The notes under the pieces: generated by a model
The model's input: the letters and a program-made list of their open reading frames with translations, nothing else
Told to the model about the DNA's origin: nothing
The model's database searches: none
In this document: piece after piece, positions 1 to 8,052 of the stretch
Numbering within the stretch: position 1 is the first letter of the stretch
How the letters are laid out: every line of letters starts with the position of its first letter
Program-made: the position numbers and the translations under genes
Source: Methylorubrum sp. B1-46
GTDB taxonomy: Bacteria > Pseudomonadota > Alphaproteobacteria > Rhizobiales > Beijerinckiaceae
Assembly (NCBI RefSeq): GCF_021117295.1
Contig: NZ_CP088247.1
Span: 1,471,001 to 1,535,000, forward strand
Reading direction: 5' to 3'
DNA length: 64,000 nt

Positions 1-960
1 ATCGGCGACCGGCGCGTGCGGGTGGGGCGCCATCAGGCGCTTAGGCGCGATGAACAGGTACATCGTCAGAACGTAGGGGGCGGTGAAGGACGGGATGCCG
101 GCCGGCGCGACGAGGGCGTCGAGGGCGCCCTGGACGAAGACGGTGGTCACCGTGGCCAGTCCCGCATAGACCGCGACCCGCGGTGAGGGCTGCAGGAAGA
201 TCACGCCGACGGCCATCGCCGTCAGGACCGGGCTGAAGCCGTAGAGGCCTTGGCTCACCGCGGATGGATCGGCGCCCATCGCGAGCGCGACGACGAGGCT
301 GACCAGCGATCCGGCGACGGCGGCGATCCCGGCCGGCACGGAAGCGATCAGGATGCCGACCAGGATGATGGCACCGCTCACCGCGCTGCCGAGCAAATAG
401 ACCTGCGCGATGTTGCGAAAGAAGATCGCGACGAGATCCGCCGGCCCCGGAATGCCGGCGGCGCCCCGCACGAGGTCGGCGGCGAGCCGGGGTGCATCGC
501 CCGTCACCTGCAGGCGGCCGAAGGAATAGGCGGCGGCCACCATCAGCCAGCCGGTCAGCACGAAGGGGCCGGTCGAGCCCGGAATGCCCCACTTGTCGGT
601 GAGCGTCGCGCTGAAGGCGGCGGTCAGCACCGTGCTCGCCGCTGCGCCGATCACGATCGCGGCCCAGAGCTGGGGCGACGACGCGATGAAGGTGGGCAGC
701 GCGGCGCCGACGAGGATGCCGTTGAAGCCGTAGAGGCCGGAGGAGACGGAGGGTGCGTCGCAATCCAGCAGCCGCGCGGTCAACGTCGCGACGAGAACCC
801 CGAGCGCCGCCCCGATCGTGGTCGCCCAGTTGCCGGTGAGCGCGGAGGCATAGGCCATCGCGACGAAGAACAGCAGGCCGGTCGCCGCGTTCTCCATGAA
901 GAAGACCTGGCTCGCTCCGCGCAGCGACTGGACGAGAAGGTTGGGGTTCGCGCGCGGCAT
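1..960 (-). CDS. Urea transporter, UT family (3' end outside the window)
   Basis: Inner-membrane urea channel of the UT/Yut family, which would bring urea in for the urease encoded upstream. I translated it from the ATG at 958-960; the frame stays open for 320 codons to the window edge, so the C-terminus is missing. The protein is very hydrophobic and has two internally similar halves, one with YGFNGILVGAALP and the other with YGFSPVLTAMAVG, the repeated signature of the two UT half-channels. It follows ureD by 15 bases on the same strand, so it is probably the last gene of the urease operon. Function is inferred from motifs and context; a urea-specific rather than short-chain-amide channel is likely but not proven. 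Confidence 0.85.
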   Translation of the reverse strand, partial: MPRANPNLLVQSLRGASQVFFMENAATGLLFFVAMAYASALTGNWATTIGAALGVLVATLTARLLDCDAPSVSSGLYGFNGILVGAALPTFIASSPQLWAAIVIGAAASTVLTAAFSATLTDKWGIPGSTGPFVLTGWLMVAAAYSFGRLQVTGDAPRLAADLVRGAAGIPGPADLVAIFFRNIAQVYLLGSAVSGAIILVGILIASVPAGIAAVAGSLVSLVVALAMGADPSAVSQGLYGFSPVLTAMAVGVIFLQPSPRVAVYAGLATVTTVFVQGALDALVAPAGIPSFTAPYVLTMYLFIAPKRLMAPHPHAPVAD

Positions 961-975
961 CTTTTCGGCCTTCGC

Positions 976-1911
976 TCAGCGCCAGTAGGGTTCGGCGGGA
1001 AGGGTGCGGCCGCGGGCCTCCTCGCGCACGATGCGCCAGAACCGGCGGACCTCGTGGCGGACGTCGTAGCTCTCGACCCCGACCGCGCGCAGCATCAGCC
1101 CGGCGGCGTTGGGCAGGCGGCTCACACCGGAGACCGCCCGCGGCGCCTCGCCGGAGAAGTTGGTCTCGAACCGCGCCTTGATGCGCGTGGCGGTCTCGGG
1201 CGGCGTCACGCAGAGGATGTTGGCGAAGGCGTCGAAGCCGCGCATCACCCCCGCGAAGCCGATCGTCGGGTCGCCCCGCTCGATCAGGATCTTTTCCGCA
1301 AACAGCTTGCGCCCGTCGGGCCGGCGGAGAGCCACGTCCATCGACAGCAGATCGAAGCCGAAGCGTTCCTCGGCATGGTGATGCTTGCGGCCCGCCAGCA
1401 CCATCTCGCCGTAGAGAAGCGTGGCGCTTTCCGCGACGACGATCTCCGTGCGGGAGAGGAAGCGCGAGCCGCGATAGGGGATGGTGACGTCCGGCAGGTA
1501 TTCGAGATAGCCGCCGGCCGCCACCGTCACGCTCTGGTGCTGCGCCGCGTAGTTCGCGTCCATGCAGTGGATGCGGTTGGCGCCCTGCGTCGAGACGTGC
1601 GCGCAGGCGCCCTCCCCCACCGCGATCTCGATCGTGTAGCGGTCGCCCTGGAGGATGCCGCCCCCGACCGAGATGATCGGGCAGACCGGCAGCTCCGGCA
1701 TCGCCTCGTCCCAGTGGAGCGCCTGCTGCACCAGCAGCGGGGCAACCCGGTAGAGGTCGTGCAGGTCCGAGCGCCCGTCGCGCAGCGCGAAGCCGAGGCG
1801 CAGTTGTCCGACCTTGCCGGGCGCCCCCGCCCGCATCTGCGCCGGCTCGGTCTGGAACCCGCGCAGTTCACGCGCCCCGTCGAGACGGCCGAGGGCTTCG
1901 TGGAGCGCCAT
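976..1911 (-). CDS. ureD: Urease accessory protein UreD (UreH)
   Basis: Scaffold protein that binds apo-urease and, with UreF and UreG, inserts nickel into the active site. The translation (311 aa) has the UreD-like run PIISVGGGILQGDRY, the STQGANRIH stretch and a conserved RFLSRTEI region. The frame is open further upstream, but I chose the ATG at 1909-1911 (MALHEALG) because it lies just after the ureG stop, 4 bases away, and the upstream extension would overlap the ureG tail. Last of the accessory genes before the urea transporter. Length is slightly above the usual 270-300 aa. Confidence 0.93.
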   Translation of the reverse strand: MALHEALGRLDGARELRGFQTEPAQMRAGAPGKVGQLRLGFALRDGRSDLHDLYRVAPLLVQQALHWDEAMPELPVCPIISVGGGILQGDRYTIEIAVGEGACAHVSTQGANRIHCMDANYAAQHQSVTVAAGGYLEYLPDVTIPYRGSRFLSRTEIVVAESATLLYGEMVLAGRKHHHAEERFGFDLLSMDVALRRPDGRKLFAEKILIERGDPTIGFAGVMRGFDAFANILCVTPPETATRIKARFETNFSGEAPRAVSGVSRLPNAAGLMLRAVGVESYDVRHEVRRFWRIVREEARGRTLPAEPYWR

Positions 1912-1915
1912 GGCC

Positions 1916-2623
1916 TCAGGCGCTCGCCGCGAGCGGGCGGTCCACCGCCCTGTCGGACGGCGCCCGATCGACGGGTGCCAAATTGGACAAGGCCACATCG
2001 GACAAGGTCAAGTCGAACAGTGCCAAGTCGAGGATGAGCTGGAGGAGGTCGTCGACCCCCTCGCCGGTCTTGCAGTTGGTAAAGAGGAACGGTTTTTCGC
2101 CGCGCATGAGCTTGGAATCGCGCGCCATGACGTCGAGGCTCGCGCCGACATAGGGGGCAAGGTCGCGCTTGTTGATGACGAGGATGTCCGACTGGCAGAC
2201 CCCGGCGCCGTTCTTGCGGGGGATCTTGTCGCCCGCCGCGACGTCGATGACGTAGATGTAGAAGTCGGCGAGCGCCGGGCTGAAGGTGAGCGTGAGGTTG
2301 TCGCCGCCGGACTCGATCAGGATCACGTCGCTGTCGGGATACTTCTCTTCGAGTTCCTCGACCGCGGCGATGTTCATCGACGGATCCTCGCGCACCGCCG
2401 TATGCGGGCAGGCCCCGGTCTCGACGCCGACGATCTTCTCCTCGATCAGCACGCCGTTGAGGGTGCGTCGCACCTGCTTGGCATCCTCCGTCGTGACGAC
2501 GTCGTTGGTGATGATCAGCGGCTTGATGCCCCGCGCGATCAGGCGCGGCGTGATCGTCTCGATGACCGCGGTCTTGCCCGAGCCGACCGGGCCGCCGATG
2601 CCGATACGGGTGATCTTCTTCAT
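1916..2623 (-). CDS. ureG: Urease accessory GTPase UreG with an extended, repetitive C-terminus
   Basis: SIMIBI-class GTPase that powers nickel delivery to urease. Seen in the 235-aa product: P-loop GPVGSGKT at residues 11-18, the metal-binding CPH motif at 72-74, ESGGDN at 104-109 and the guanine-recognition motif NKRD at 151-154. Typical UreG proteins end near residue 205; here about 30 extra residues follow, made of five-residue units DLALF, DLTLS, DVALS, NLAPV, DRAPS, DRAVD, encoded by a 15-bp tandem repeat. The GTPase core is intact, so function should be normal; the role of the tail is unknown. It sits between ureF and ureD in the operon. Confidence 0.96.
   Translation of the reverse strand: MKKITRIGIGGPVGSGKTAVIETITPRLIARGIKPLIITNDVVTTEDAKQVRRTLNGVLIEEKIVGVETGACPHTAVREDPSMNIAAVEELEEKYPDSDVILIESGGDNLTLTFSPALADFYIYVIDVAAGDKIPRKNGAGVCQSDILVINKRDLAPYVGASLDVMARDSKLMRGEKPFLFTNCKTGEGVDDLLQLILDLALFDLTLSDVALSNLAPVDRAPSDRAVDRPLAASA
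1940..2029 (-). repeat. Six degenerate 15-bp tandem units inside the 3' end of ureG
   Basis: Read on the minus strand the units are GACTTGGCACTGTTC, GACTTGACCTTGTCC, GATGTGGCCTTGTCC, AATTTGGCACCCGTC, GATCGGGCGCCGTCC and GACAGGGCGGTGGAC. They encode five-residue units with D or N at position 1 and L, V or R at position 2, resembling the A(D/N)LxX pentapeptide-repeat pattern. The last two units have drifted most. Slippage expansion of a native helix codon run is the simplest origin. Confidence 0.8.
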
Positions 2624-2643
2624 CTCTACTTCCTTTGCCGCAC

Positions 2644-3366
2644 TCAGTTCATGAACAGGCGCACATGGACCGTGGTGTGATGGGCAACGAGAACGTCGAA
2701 GACGGGGGCGAAGGCCGCCATCTCATCGAGGGCGAGATCGCGCACGGCGAGGTAGTCGTCCTGAACACGCCCTTGCGCGGTGAACAGGATGCGCTGGGTC
2801 TCGAAATGATCGATCCGCATCAGCCGCAGCGCCGCGCTCAGGATCATCGAGGCGATGCCGTACTGGTGGACGACGAAGGCCTCGCTCTCGTCGGCGCCGA
2901 GACCGGCGAGCGCGATCGCCTGGCCGACCGGCAGGCAGCCCGGCGTGGCCTCCGAGCGGATGTCGGCGAGCCAGCGCGCCAGCATCGGTGACGGGGTGAT
3001 CCTGAGCGCCAGTTCGGCGAACTTCTTGCCCATCCGCGTCAGCATCAACTGCTGCTCTTCGCCGACGCGGCGGCAGAGCAACTCCTGGTCGGCGGTGATG
3101 AGGCCGGGATCATCGTCCGTCAGGGCGGCGCGATGGGCATGCAGCAGCGCGACGCCGTCCACCCGCGCCGTCTGGTGCAGGACGAGTTCGACGAAGGACA
3201 GCAGGCTGTCCGCATCGCGGACGATCCCTGTCTGAACCGCGGATTCGAGCCCGTTGGAGAAGGCGAAGGCGCCGACCGGCAGCGTCGAATCCGACCATTG
3301 CAGCAGGCGCGCGAGATGCGCCGTGCCGTGGGTCGCGAGACGGGCCCTCGGCTCACCGTGCCGCAT
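2644..3366 (-). CDS. ureF: Urease accessory protein UreF
   Basis: Helical accessory protein that bridges UreD-urease and UreG and acts as a gate for nickel transfer. The 240-aa product has the UreF landmarks LLQWSDSTLPVGAFAFSNGLE near the N-terminus, the LLHAHRA helix and the C-terminal VRDLALDEMAAFAPVFDVL. The ATG at 3364-3366 shares its A with the TGA stop of ureE (TGATG), so translation is coupled. A long open frame upstream only overlaps ureE and is not the gene. 20 bases separate it from ureG. Confidence 0.94.
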   Translation of the reverse strand: MRHGEPRARLATHGTAHLARLLQWSDSTLPVGAFAFSNGLESAVQTGIVRDADSLLSFVELVLHQTARVDGVALLHAHRAALTDDDPGLITADQELLCRRVGEEQQLMLTRMGKKFAELALRITPSPMLARWLADIRSEATPGCLPVGQAIALAGLGADESEAFVVHQYGIASMILSAALRLMRIDHFETQRILFTAQGRVQDDYLAVRDLALDEMAAFAPVFDVLVAHHTTVHVRLFMN

Positions 3367-4040
3367 CACGCCACCGGACCGGGCCGGTGGTGATGCGTGT
3401 GCGCATGACCGTTCGCATGCCCGTGATCGTGTTCGTGCGCGTGGTGATGGGCCTCGTGCTGATCGTGGGCATGCGCCCCGGCGTGATCGCCGTGATGGTG
3501 GTGCGGGGTGGCGTCGGCGCCGGCAAACAGCAGCCGAACCTCCTTCGCATCGAGCTTGGCCGCCACCTCCTCGCCCGGAGCGAAACGGGTCTTCACATGC
3601 GCGAAGGCGTGGGTGCGCATCACCGAGGCCATCACCTTCTGATCGACCGAGAGCGGCACGTAGACCGTCGATCCCTTGATCACCGCCGGCCAGTGCTGGT
3701 TGCCGAGGCCGTGCCCGAGTTCGAAGCAGGCGCGCAGGATCTCGTGCGGCGCGAGGCGCTCCAGCCCCTCCAGCTCGATCACCAGCACGTCCTTGAGGGC
3801 GATCCGGGCGACGACGATGAGGCCGCGCGCCGCGTTGTAGTGGAGCACGTCGCCGTCGTGCAGGTGCTCGGCGCGCGGCAGCGAGACCGCCAGCTCGATC
3901 CCGCTCTCGCTCGCCTTGCGCAGGCGGCTCTTGGGCGCCTCCCACTGCTCCAGCACCAGCGGATCGATCCGGGCGTGCCGCGCGCGCTCCTGCCAGAGCG
4001 GATCGCCGAGATGACCGAGCTTGTGTTCGACGAGGATCAT
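3366..4040 (-). CDS. ureE: Urease nickel metallochaperone UreE with His-rich tail
   Basis: Dimeric nickel chaperone that stores Ni(II) and hands it to UreG. The 224-aa product starts at the ATG at 4038-4040 (MILVEHKLGHLGDP) and contains the UreE core, including CFELGHGLGNQHWPAVI with the conserved His of the GN(R/Q)H motif. The last 45 residues are dominated by His, Asp and Ala (from TPHHHHGDHAG to THHHRPGPVA), a typical nickel-buffering tail that is long for the family. It ends in a TGATG overlap with ureF and follows the crcB pair by 23 bases. The His-rich tail suggests nickel storage, as known for Klebsiella UreE. Confidence 0.93.
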   Translation of the reverse strand: MILVEHKLGHLGDPLWQERARHARIDPLVLEQWEAPKSRLRKASESGIELAVSLPRAEHLHDGDVLHYNAARGLIVVARIALKDVLVIELEGLERLAPHEILRACFELGHGLGNQHWPAVIKGSTVYVPLSVDQKVMASVMRTHAFAHVKTRFAPGEEVAAKLDAKEVRLLFAGADATPHHHHGDHAGAHAHDQHEAHHHAHEHDHGHANGHAHTHHHRPGPVA

Positions 4041-4063
4041 GCGTCCCTCCCAGACGGCCGCGC

Positions 4064-4447
4064 TCAGGCGCGGCGCAGACGTTTCCCGGATAGGATCCCG
4101 AGCCAAACCGCGGCGTAGCCGACGGCGAGGCTGGAGAGGCCGTAGAGAACCGCGAGGCCGGCCTGGCCCGGCGCCGTGGCCTCGGACAGGATGCCGAAGA
4201 CGAAGCTTGAGAAGGTCGACATCCCGCCGCAGAAGCCCGTGCCGACGAGCAGCATGAACTCGTCCGAGACCCGGCCGAGGCGGTGAAGTCCGAAGGCGGC
4301 GCCGAGGCAGAACGAGGCGACGACGTTGGCGGTGAAGATATCGAGCGGAAAGGCGCCGCTCTGCTGAGGGATCAGCAGCATCAGGAATTCGCGGGTGATC
4401 GCGCCGAACCCGCCACCGATGAAGACGAAGACGGCCTGCGCGCCCAT
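4064..4447 (-). CDS. crcB: Fluoride ion channel CrcB/Fluc, first of a pair
   Basis: Small four-helix fluoride channel of the Fluc/CrcB family, which exports toxic F-. The 127-aa protein has the N-terminal GGGFGAITRE motif, the TM2 asparagine in FTANVVASF and the TM3 break GFCGGMSTFSSF with both pore phenylalanines (F79 and F82). The gene lies 9 bases downstream of a second crcB and 23 bases upstream of ureE inside the urease operon. Two adjacent, diverged copies suggest an obligate heterodimer, as known for several paired CrcB genes; that is an inference. Confidence 0.92.
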   Translation of the reverse strand: MGAQAVFVFIGGGFGAITREFLMLLIPQQSGAFPLDIFTANVVASFCLGAAFGLHRLGRVSDEFMLLVGTGFCGGMSTFSSFVFGILSEATAPGQAGLAVLYGLSSLAVGYAAVWLGILSGKRLRRA

Positions 4448-4456
4448 CCCGAGCCC

Positions 4457-4852
4457 CTATGCCCGCGCCAGGGCCACGCCCGCCGCCGCGGCACAGAGGC
4501 CGAGGCCGACGGAGGCGACGAGGTAGAGGGCGGCGAGCGCGTGGCGATGCTCCATTGCCATCTGCGCCGTATCGAGCTGCATCGAGCTGAACGTGGTGTA
4601 GCCGCCCAGAAAACCCGTCAGCACCAGGGACGCCATCATGTCCCCGTGGCGATGCTGCCAGCCGAACGCGAAGGCGGCGGACAGGTAGGCGATGGCGAAG
4701 GCCCCCGTGACGTTGATGAGAAACGTGCCGAACTTGAAGCGCGCCGGGATCGCACGGTCGATGACCCCGCCGAGCCACCAGCGCAGCAGCGAGCCGGCAC
4801 CGCCGCCGAGACACACCCACATGATGTCGATCGGTTTCATCAGCGCATGCAC
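4457..4852 (-). CDS. crcB: Fluoride ion channel CrcB/Fluc, second of a pair, pore residue changed
   Basis: Partner CrcB subunit, 131 aa. It keeps the GGGAGSLLRW motif, the TM2 Asn (FLINVTGAF) and the TM3 break GFLGGYTTFSS. The second aromatic position of the pore box reads FSSM, so Met91 replaces the usual Phe while F88 is kept. This asymmetry fits a heterodimeric channel in which one subunit has relaxed pore constraints. Starts at residue 1 or at the internal Met5 (MKPIDIMW) are both possible. The gap to ureC is only 25 bases, leaving no room for a fluoride riboswitch, so it must be transcribed with urease. Confidence 0.9.
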   Translation of the reverse strand: MHALMKPIDIMWVCLGGGAGSLLRWWLGGVIDRAIPARFKFGTFLINVTGAFAIAYLSAAFAFGWQHRHGDMMASLVLTGFLGGYTTFSSMQLDTAQMAMEHRHALAALYLVASVGLGLCAAAAGVALARA

Positions 4853-4877
4853 CGAGTCTTGAGCCGGCGGCGGGACG

Positions 4878-6596
4878 TCAACTGAAGAAGTGAAGCTGGG
4901 CGAGGGGAAGGTGGGTCGCCGGCTCGATCGTGGCGTGCTGGCCGTCGACGGTGACCGCGAAGGTCTCCGGGTTGACCTCGATGACCGGCAGGCGGTCGTT
5001 GCGCACCATCGACGCCTTGGTCAGCGTGCGCGTGCCGTAGACGGGCATCACCTTGGAGGTCAGCGCGTAGCGCTCGGCGATGCCGGCCTCGTAGGCGGCA
5101 TACGAGGTGAAGGTGACGCGGGTCTTGGCCACCGCCGGGCCCATGCCACCGAACATCGGGCGGTAGACCACAGGCTGCGGCGTCGGCAGCGAGGCGTTGG
5201 GATCGCCCATCACCGCCCAGGAGATCATGCCGCCCTTGATCACCATCTTCGGCTTGGCGCCGAAGAAGGCCGGCTCCCACAGGACAAGATCGGCCATCTT
5301 GCCGACCTCGACCGAGCCGATCACGTGCGAGACGCCCGCGGTGATGGCCGGATTGATCGTCACCTTGGCGACGAAACGCAGGACGCGCTGGTTGTCGTTG
5401 CCCGACGCGTCGCCCGGATAGGCGCCGCGCCGCGCCTTCATCACGTGGGCCGTCTGGATCGTGCGCGCCCAGTTCTCGCCGACGCGGCCCATGGCCTGGC
5501 TGTCGCTCGACAGGATCGAGATCGCACCGAGATCGTGGAGGACGTTCTCCGCCGCGATGGTCTCGGCCCGCACGCGGCTCTCGGCGAAGGCGACGTCGGT
5601 GGGGATCTTCGGGCTGAGGTTGTGGCAGACCATCACCATGTCGAAGAGTTCGGCCTGGGAATTGATGCCGTAGGGCATGGTCGGGTTGGTCGAACTCGGG
5701 AGGACGTTGGCGATGCCCGCCACCCGGATGATGTCCGGTGCGTGCCCGCCGCCCGCGCCTTCGGTGTGGTAGGTGTGGATCGTGCGCCCCTCGAAGGCGG
5801 CGATGGTGCTCTCGACGAAGCCGGCCTCGTTCAGGGTGTCGGTGTGGATGCAGACCTGGACGTCGTGGTCGTCGGCGACGGTGAGCGCCATGCGGATCGC
5901 CGCCGGCGTGCTGCCCCAATCCTCGTGGACCTTCAGGCCCATCGCGCCGGCGCGGATCTGCTCGTCGATCGGCAGCGGCGCCGAGCCGTTGCCCTTGCCG
6001 TGCACGCCCGCATTGACCGGCCACGCGTCGAAGGAGCGGAGCATCATCTCGATGTTCCAGGTGCCCGGCGTGATCGTGGTGCCGTTGGTGCCGTCGGAGG
6101 GGCCGATGCCGCCGCCGAACAGCGTCGTCACGCCGTTGCTGAGTGCAGCCTGCGCCTGCTGCGGCGAGATGAAGTGGACATGCGCGTCGATGCCGCCCGC
6201 GGTGAGGATGAGGTGCTCGCCGGAAATGGCGTCGGTGCCCGGTCCCAGCGCGAGGCCCCGCGTCACCCCCGGCATCGTCGCGGGATTGCCGGCCTTGCCG
6301 ATCCCGACGATCAGCCCGTCCTTGATGCCGAGATCGGCCTTGATGACGCCGAGCACCGCATCGACGATGGTGACGTTGGTGACCACGAGATCCGGCGCGC
6401 CCGCCGCACTGGTCAGCTCGTTGTCGTAGCCCATGCCGTCGCGCAGCGTCTTGCCGCCGCCATAGACGGCCTCCTCGCCGTAGACGCGCAGATCCTTCTC
6501 GATCTCGATGTAGAGATCCGTGTCCGCGAGCCGGATCCGATCGCCCGTCGTCGGCCCGTACAGATCCGCATATTGCCGCCGCGAGAGTTTGGTCAT
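4878..6596 (-). CDS. ureC: Urease alpha (catalytic) subunit
   Basis: Catalytic subunit of the nickel urease that splits urea into ammonia and carbamate. The 572-aa product is full length and has every active-site element: nickel ligands H139 and H141 (HVHF), the carbamylated Lys222 in [12 protein letters not shown]224, H251 (CIHTDT), H277 in [12 protein letters not shown], the flap C324-H325 (VCHNLSP) and the nickel ligand D365 in [11 protein letters not shown]. The protein should be active. It follows ureB after a 143-bp gap filled by palindromic repeats, and precedes the crcB pair. Separate A, B and C subunits are the usual bacterial arrangement. Confidence 0.98.
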   Translation of the reverse strand: MTKLSRRQYADLYGPTTGDRIRLADTDLYIEIEKDLRVYGEEAVYGGGKTLRDGMGYDNELTSAAGAPDLVVTNVTIVDAVLGVIKADLGIKDGLIVGIGKAGNPATMPGVTRGLALGPGTDAISGEHLILTAGGIDAHVHFISPQQAQAALSNGVTTLFGGGIGPSDGTNGTTITPGTWNIEMMLRSFDAWPVNAGVHGKGNGSAPLPIDEQIRAGAMGLKVHEDWGSTPAAIRMALTVADDHDVQVCIHTDTLNEAGFVESTIAAFEGRTIHTYHTEGAGGGHAPDIIRVAGIANVLPSSTNPTMPYGINSQAELFDMVMVCHNLSPKIPTDVAFAESRVRAETIAAENVLHDLGAISILSSDSQAMGRVGENWARTIQTAHVMKARRGAYPGDASGNDNQRVLRFVAKVTINPAITAGVSHVIGSVEVGKMADLVLWEPAFFGAKPKMVIKGGMISWAVMGDPNASLPTPQPVVYRPMFGGMGPAVAKTRVTFTSYAAYEAGIAERYALTSKVMPVYGTRTLTKASMVRNDRLPVIEVNPETFAVTVDGQHATIEPATHLPLAQLHFFS

Positions 6597-6633
6597 CCCA
6601 GCGCTCCAGGTCCGGCTGAAGTGGTAAGCGGAA

Positions 6634-6740
6634 GCATCGTCCTCTCCCGAAAGAAAATCACCTTTCGGGACGATGCGCTGTTCTCTCGTTTCTGCATCGT
6701 CTTCTCCCGAAAGCCGGGAACCACCTTTCGGGACGATGCT
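6634..6740. repeat. Two palindromic repeat units between ureB and ureC
   Basis: On the minus strand two stem-loops follow the ureB stop: GCATCGTCCCGAAAGGTGG pairing with CTTTCGGGAGAAGACGATGC (6694-6739), and a similar unit with an A/T-rich loop (6634-6676). They are joined by an 'AGAAACGAGAGAACAGC' spacer. The same B-type palindrome and spacer occur at 34994, 38910 and 62846, so this is a dispersed family. The first unit abuts the ureB stop codon. It may affect the ureB:ureC transcript ratio or stability, as intercistronic REP elements do. Confidence 0.85.
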
Positions 6741-7150
6741 TAAGGCTTGTTCTTGAACCCGTAGCGGTTCACGCGATCGAGCGCGTCGGCCAAGCGCGGG
6801 CGGTAATCGTCGTAGCTCTCGTCGCCGACCCAGCCGTCGACGAGGCCGTTGAAGCCGAGCACCCGCTGCTTGCCCTGATAGGGCACCAGCGAAATCTCCT
6901 TCTCGTCCCCCGGCTCGAACCGCAGCGCGGTGGTGGCCGGAATGTTGAGCCGCTTGCCGAAGGCCTGCGCGCGATCGAACTCGAGCGCGGCGTTCACCTC
7001 GAAGAAATGATAGTGCGACCCGACCTGAATCGGACGGTCACCCGTATTGCGGACCTTGAGCGTCGTCGTCGGGTAGCCGGCATTGATCTCGATCTCGCCG
7101 GAGCCGAAGACGATGCCGCCAACGGGCGCCTTCTTCTGAGCAGGACTCAT
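6740..7150 (-). CDS. ureB: Urease beta subunit
   Basis: Structural beta subunit of the (alpha-beta-gamma)3 urease. The 136-aa product carries the family-typical [19 protein letters not shown] and the [27 protein letters not shown] block (given here in two parts: [16 protein letters not shown] and [11 protein letters not shown]). Length is slightly longer than the usual 101-110 aa because of a short C-terminal extension that includes [17 protein letters not shown]. Starts at the ATG 25 bases after ureA; its TAA stop overlaps the edge of the palindromic repeat. Confidence 0.96.
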   Translation of the reverse strand: MSPAQKKAPVGGIVFGSGEIEINAGYPTTTLKVRNTGDRPIQVGSHYHFFEVNAALEFDRAQAFGKRLNIPATTALRFEPGDEKEISLVPYQGKQRVLGFNGLVDGWVGDESYDDYRPRLADALDRVNRYGFKNKP

Positions 7151-7175
7151 CGCGGCCTCTCCTCACACCTCGGAA

Positions 7176-7478
7176 TTACTTGATGGGAGAATGGACGGTG
7201 ACGAGGCGGGAACCGTCGGTGAACACCGCCTCGACCTGGACGTAGGGAATCATCTCCGCGACCCCCTCCATCACGCTGTCGCGGGTGATGGTCTTGCCTG
7301 CGAGTTCCATCACCTCCTCCACCGTCTTGCCGGCCCGCGCGCCCTCCAGGGCCGCGACGGAGATCAGCGAAACGGTCTCGGGATGGTTGAGCTTGAGACC
7401 CTGGTCCTTACGGCGCTGCGCCACCTGCGCGAGCATGTAGATCAAGAGCTTGTCGGTTTCGCGCTGAGTGAAGTGCAT
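7176..7478 (-). CDS. ureA: Urease gamma subunit
   Basis: Smallest structural subunit of urease, 100 aa, the normal length. It starts MHFTQRETDKLLIYM and ends DGSRLVTVHSPIK, both classic for UreA. The frame is open far upstream, but the ATG at 7476-7478 matches the family start and has a GGGAGG ribosome-binding site seven bases before it. First gene of the urease operon; the promoter must lie in the A/T-richer stretch upstream. Confidence 0.97.
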   Translation of the reverse strand: MHFTQRETDKLLIYMLAQVAQRRKDQGLKLNHPETVSLISVAALEGARAGKTVEEVMELAGKTITRDSVMEGVAEMIPYVQVEAVFTDGSRLVTVHSPIK

Positions 7479-8052
7479 AGGCAGCCTCCCGAGCGAATGC
7501 AGCCGGCCCGAACAGCCACATGAGCGGCAGTCAGGAAAGTTCTCTCTTTTCAACCTGCAGCAGCATCTTCTCTCACAAGGAAAGCACCTCCGCAAGACCG
7601 AGTTATTACTTTCTCGATTGTTAAATTCTGACTTTTGATAGCCTAACACCGGAAAACATTCAGATGATATTGCATCGAAGGCTCCGCCTTGGACTGCTTT
7701 CAGAACGTCTTCCATCGAGACCGCAAAAGGCTGATCGGTCCACGAATCCACGGATGGAAGTTGTATGCGGCTTCGCTCGGCCTCCGCGTCCCGCCGGCGT
7801 CGGCGCGCCCCTGCCGCGGCCGACGCCAGGGTTGTAGGGACCGCGTTTCCCGCCATGGGGCCGCCGGGCAGTGGCCGATGCGCGCCGGAAGGACCGGACC
7901 GGAGAAGCGGACAAGTTCGTGCGGCCGGCCGCGTCCCGCCGCTTCCGGCGGAACCTTCGTCCCGGGTCACGGGCTATCCCGAGGCGGCACGGGCGCGCGG
8001 CCCGCATCGGCCGGAACGGCCGCGAAGCCGGCGGAGCGTGGAGCGGCGCGGC
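7479..8052. other. Divergent intergenic region between ureA and cheB
   Basis: 574 bases without a convincing gene. The part near 7540-7680 is visibly richer in A and T than its surroundings and is the best place for the urease promoter (leftward). Long open frames cross the region on both strands but have Arg/Pro/Ala-rich compositions typical of non-coding frames in this GC content. I saw no sigma-54 element of the GG-N10-GC type. Confidence 0.5.

Noticed and set aside
41..763. Arg-rich 240-codon frame overlapping the urea transporter
   Set aside because: Shadow of the transporter on the same strand; composition is Arg/Gly/Asp-rich without domains.
4853..4877. Fluoride (crcB) riboswitch upstream of the crcB pair
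   Set aside because: Only 25 bases separate crcB from ureC, too short for the riboswitch, and no GGCGAU-type core is visible.
7479..8052. Sigma-54 promoter or NtrC sites upstream of ureA
   Set aside because: No TGGCAC-N5-TTGC-like sequence found on the minus strand. A nitrogen-regulated promoter cannot be excluded but is not supported.
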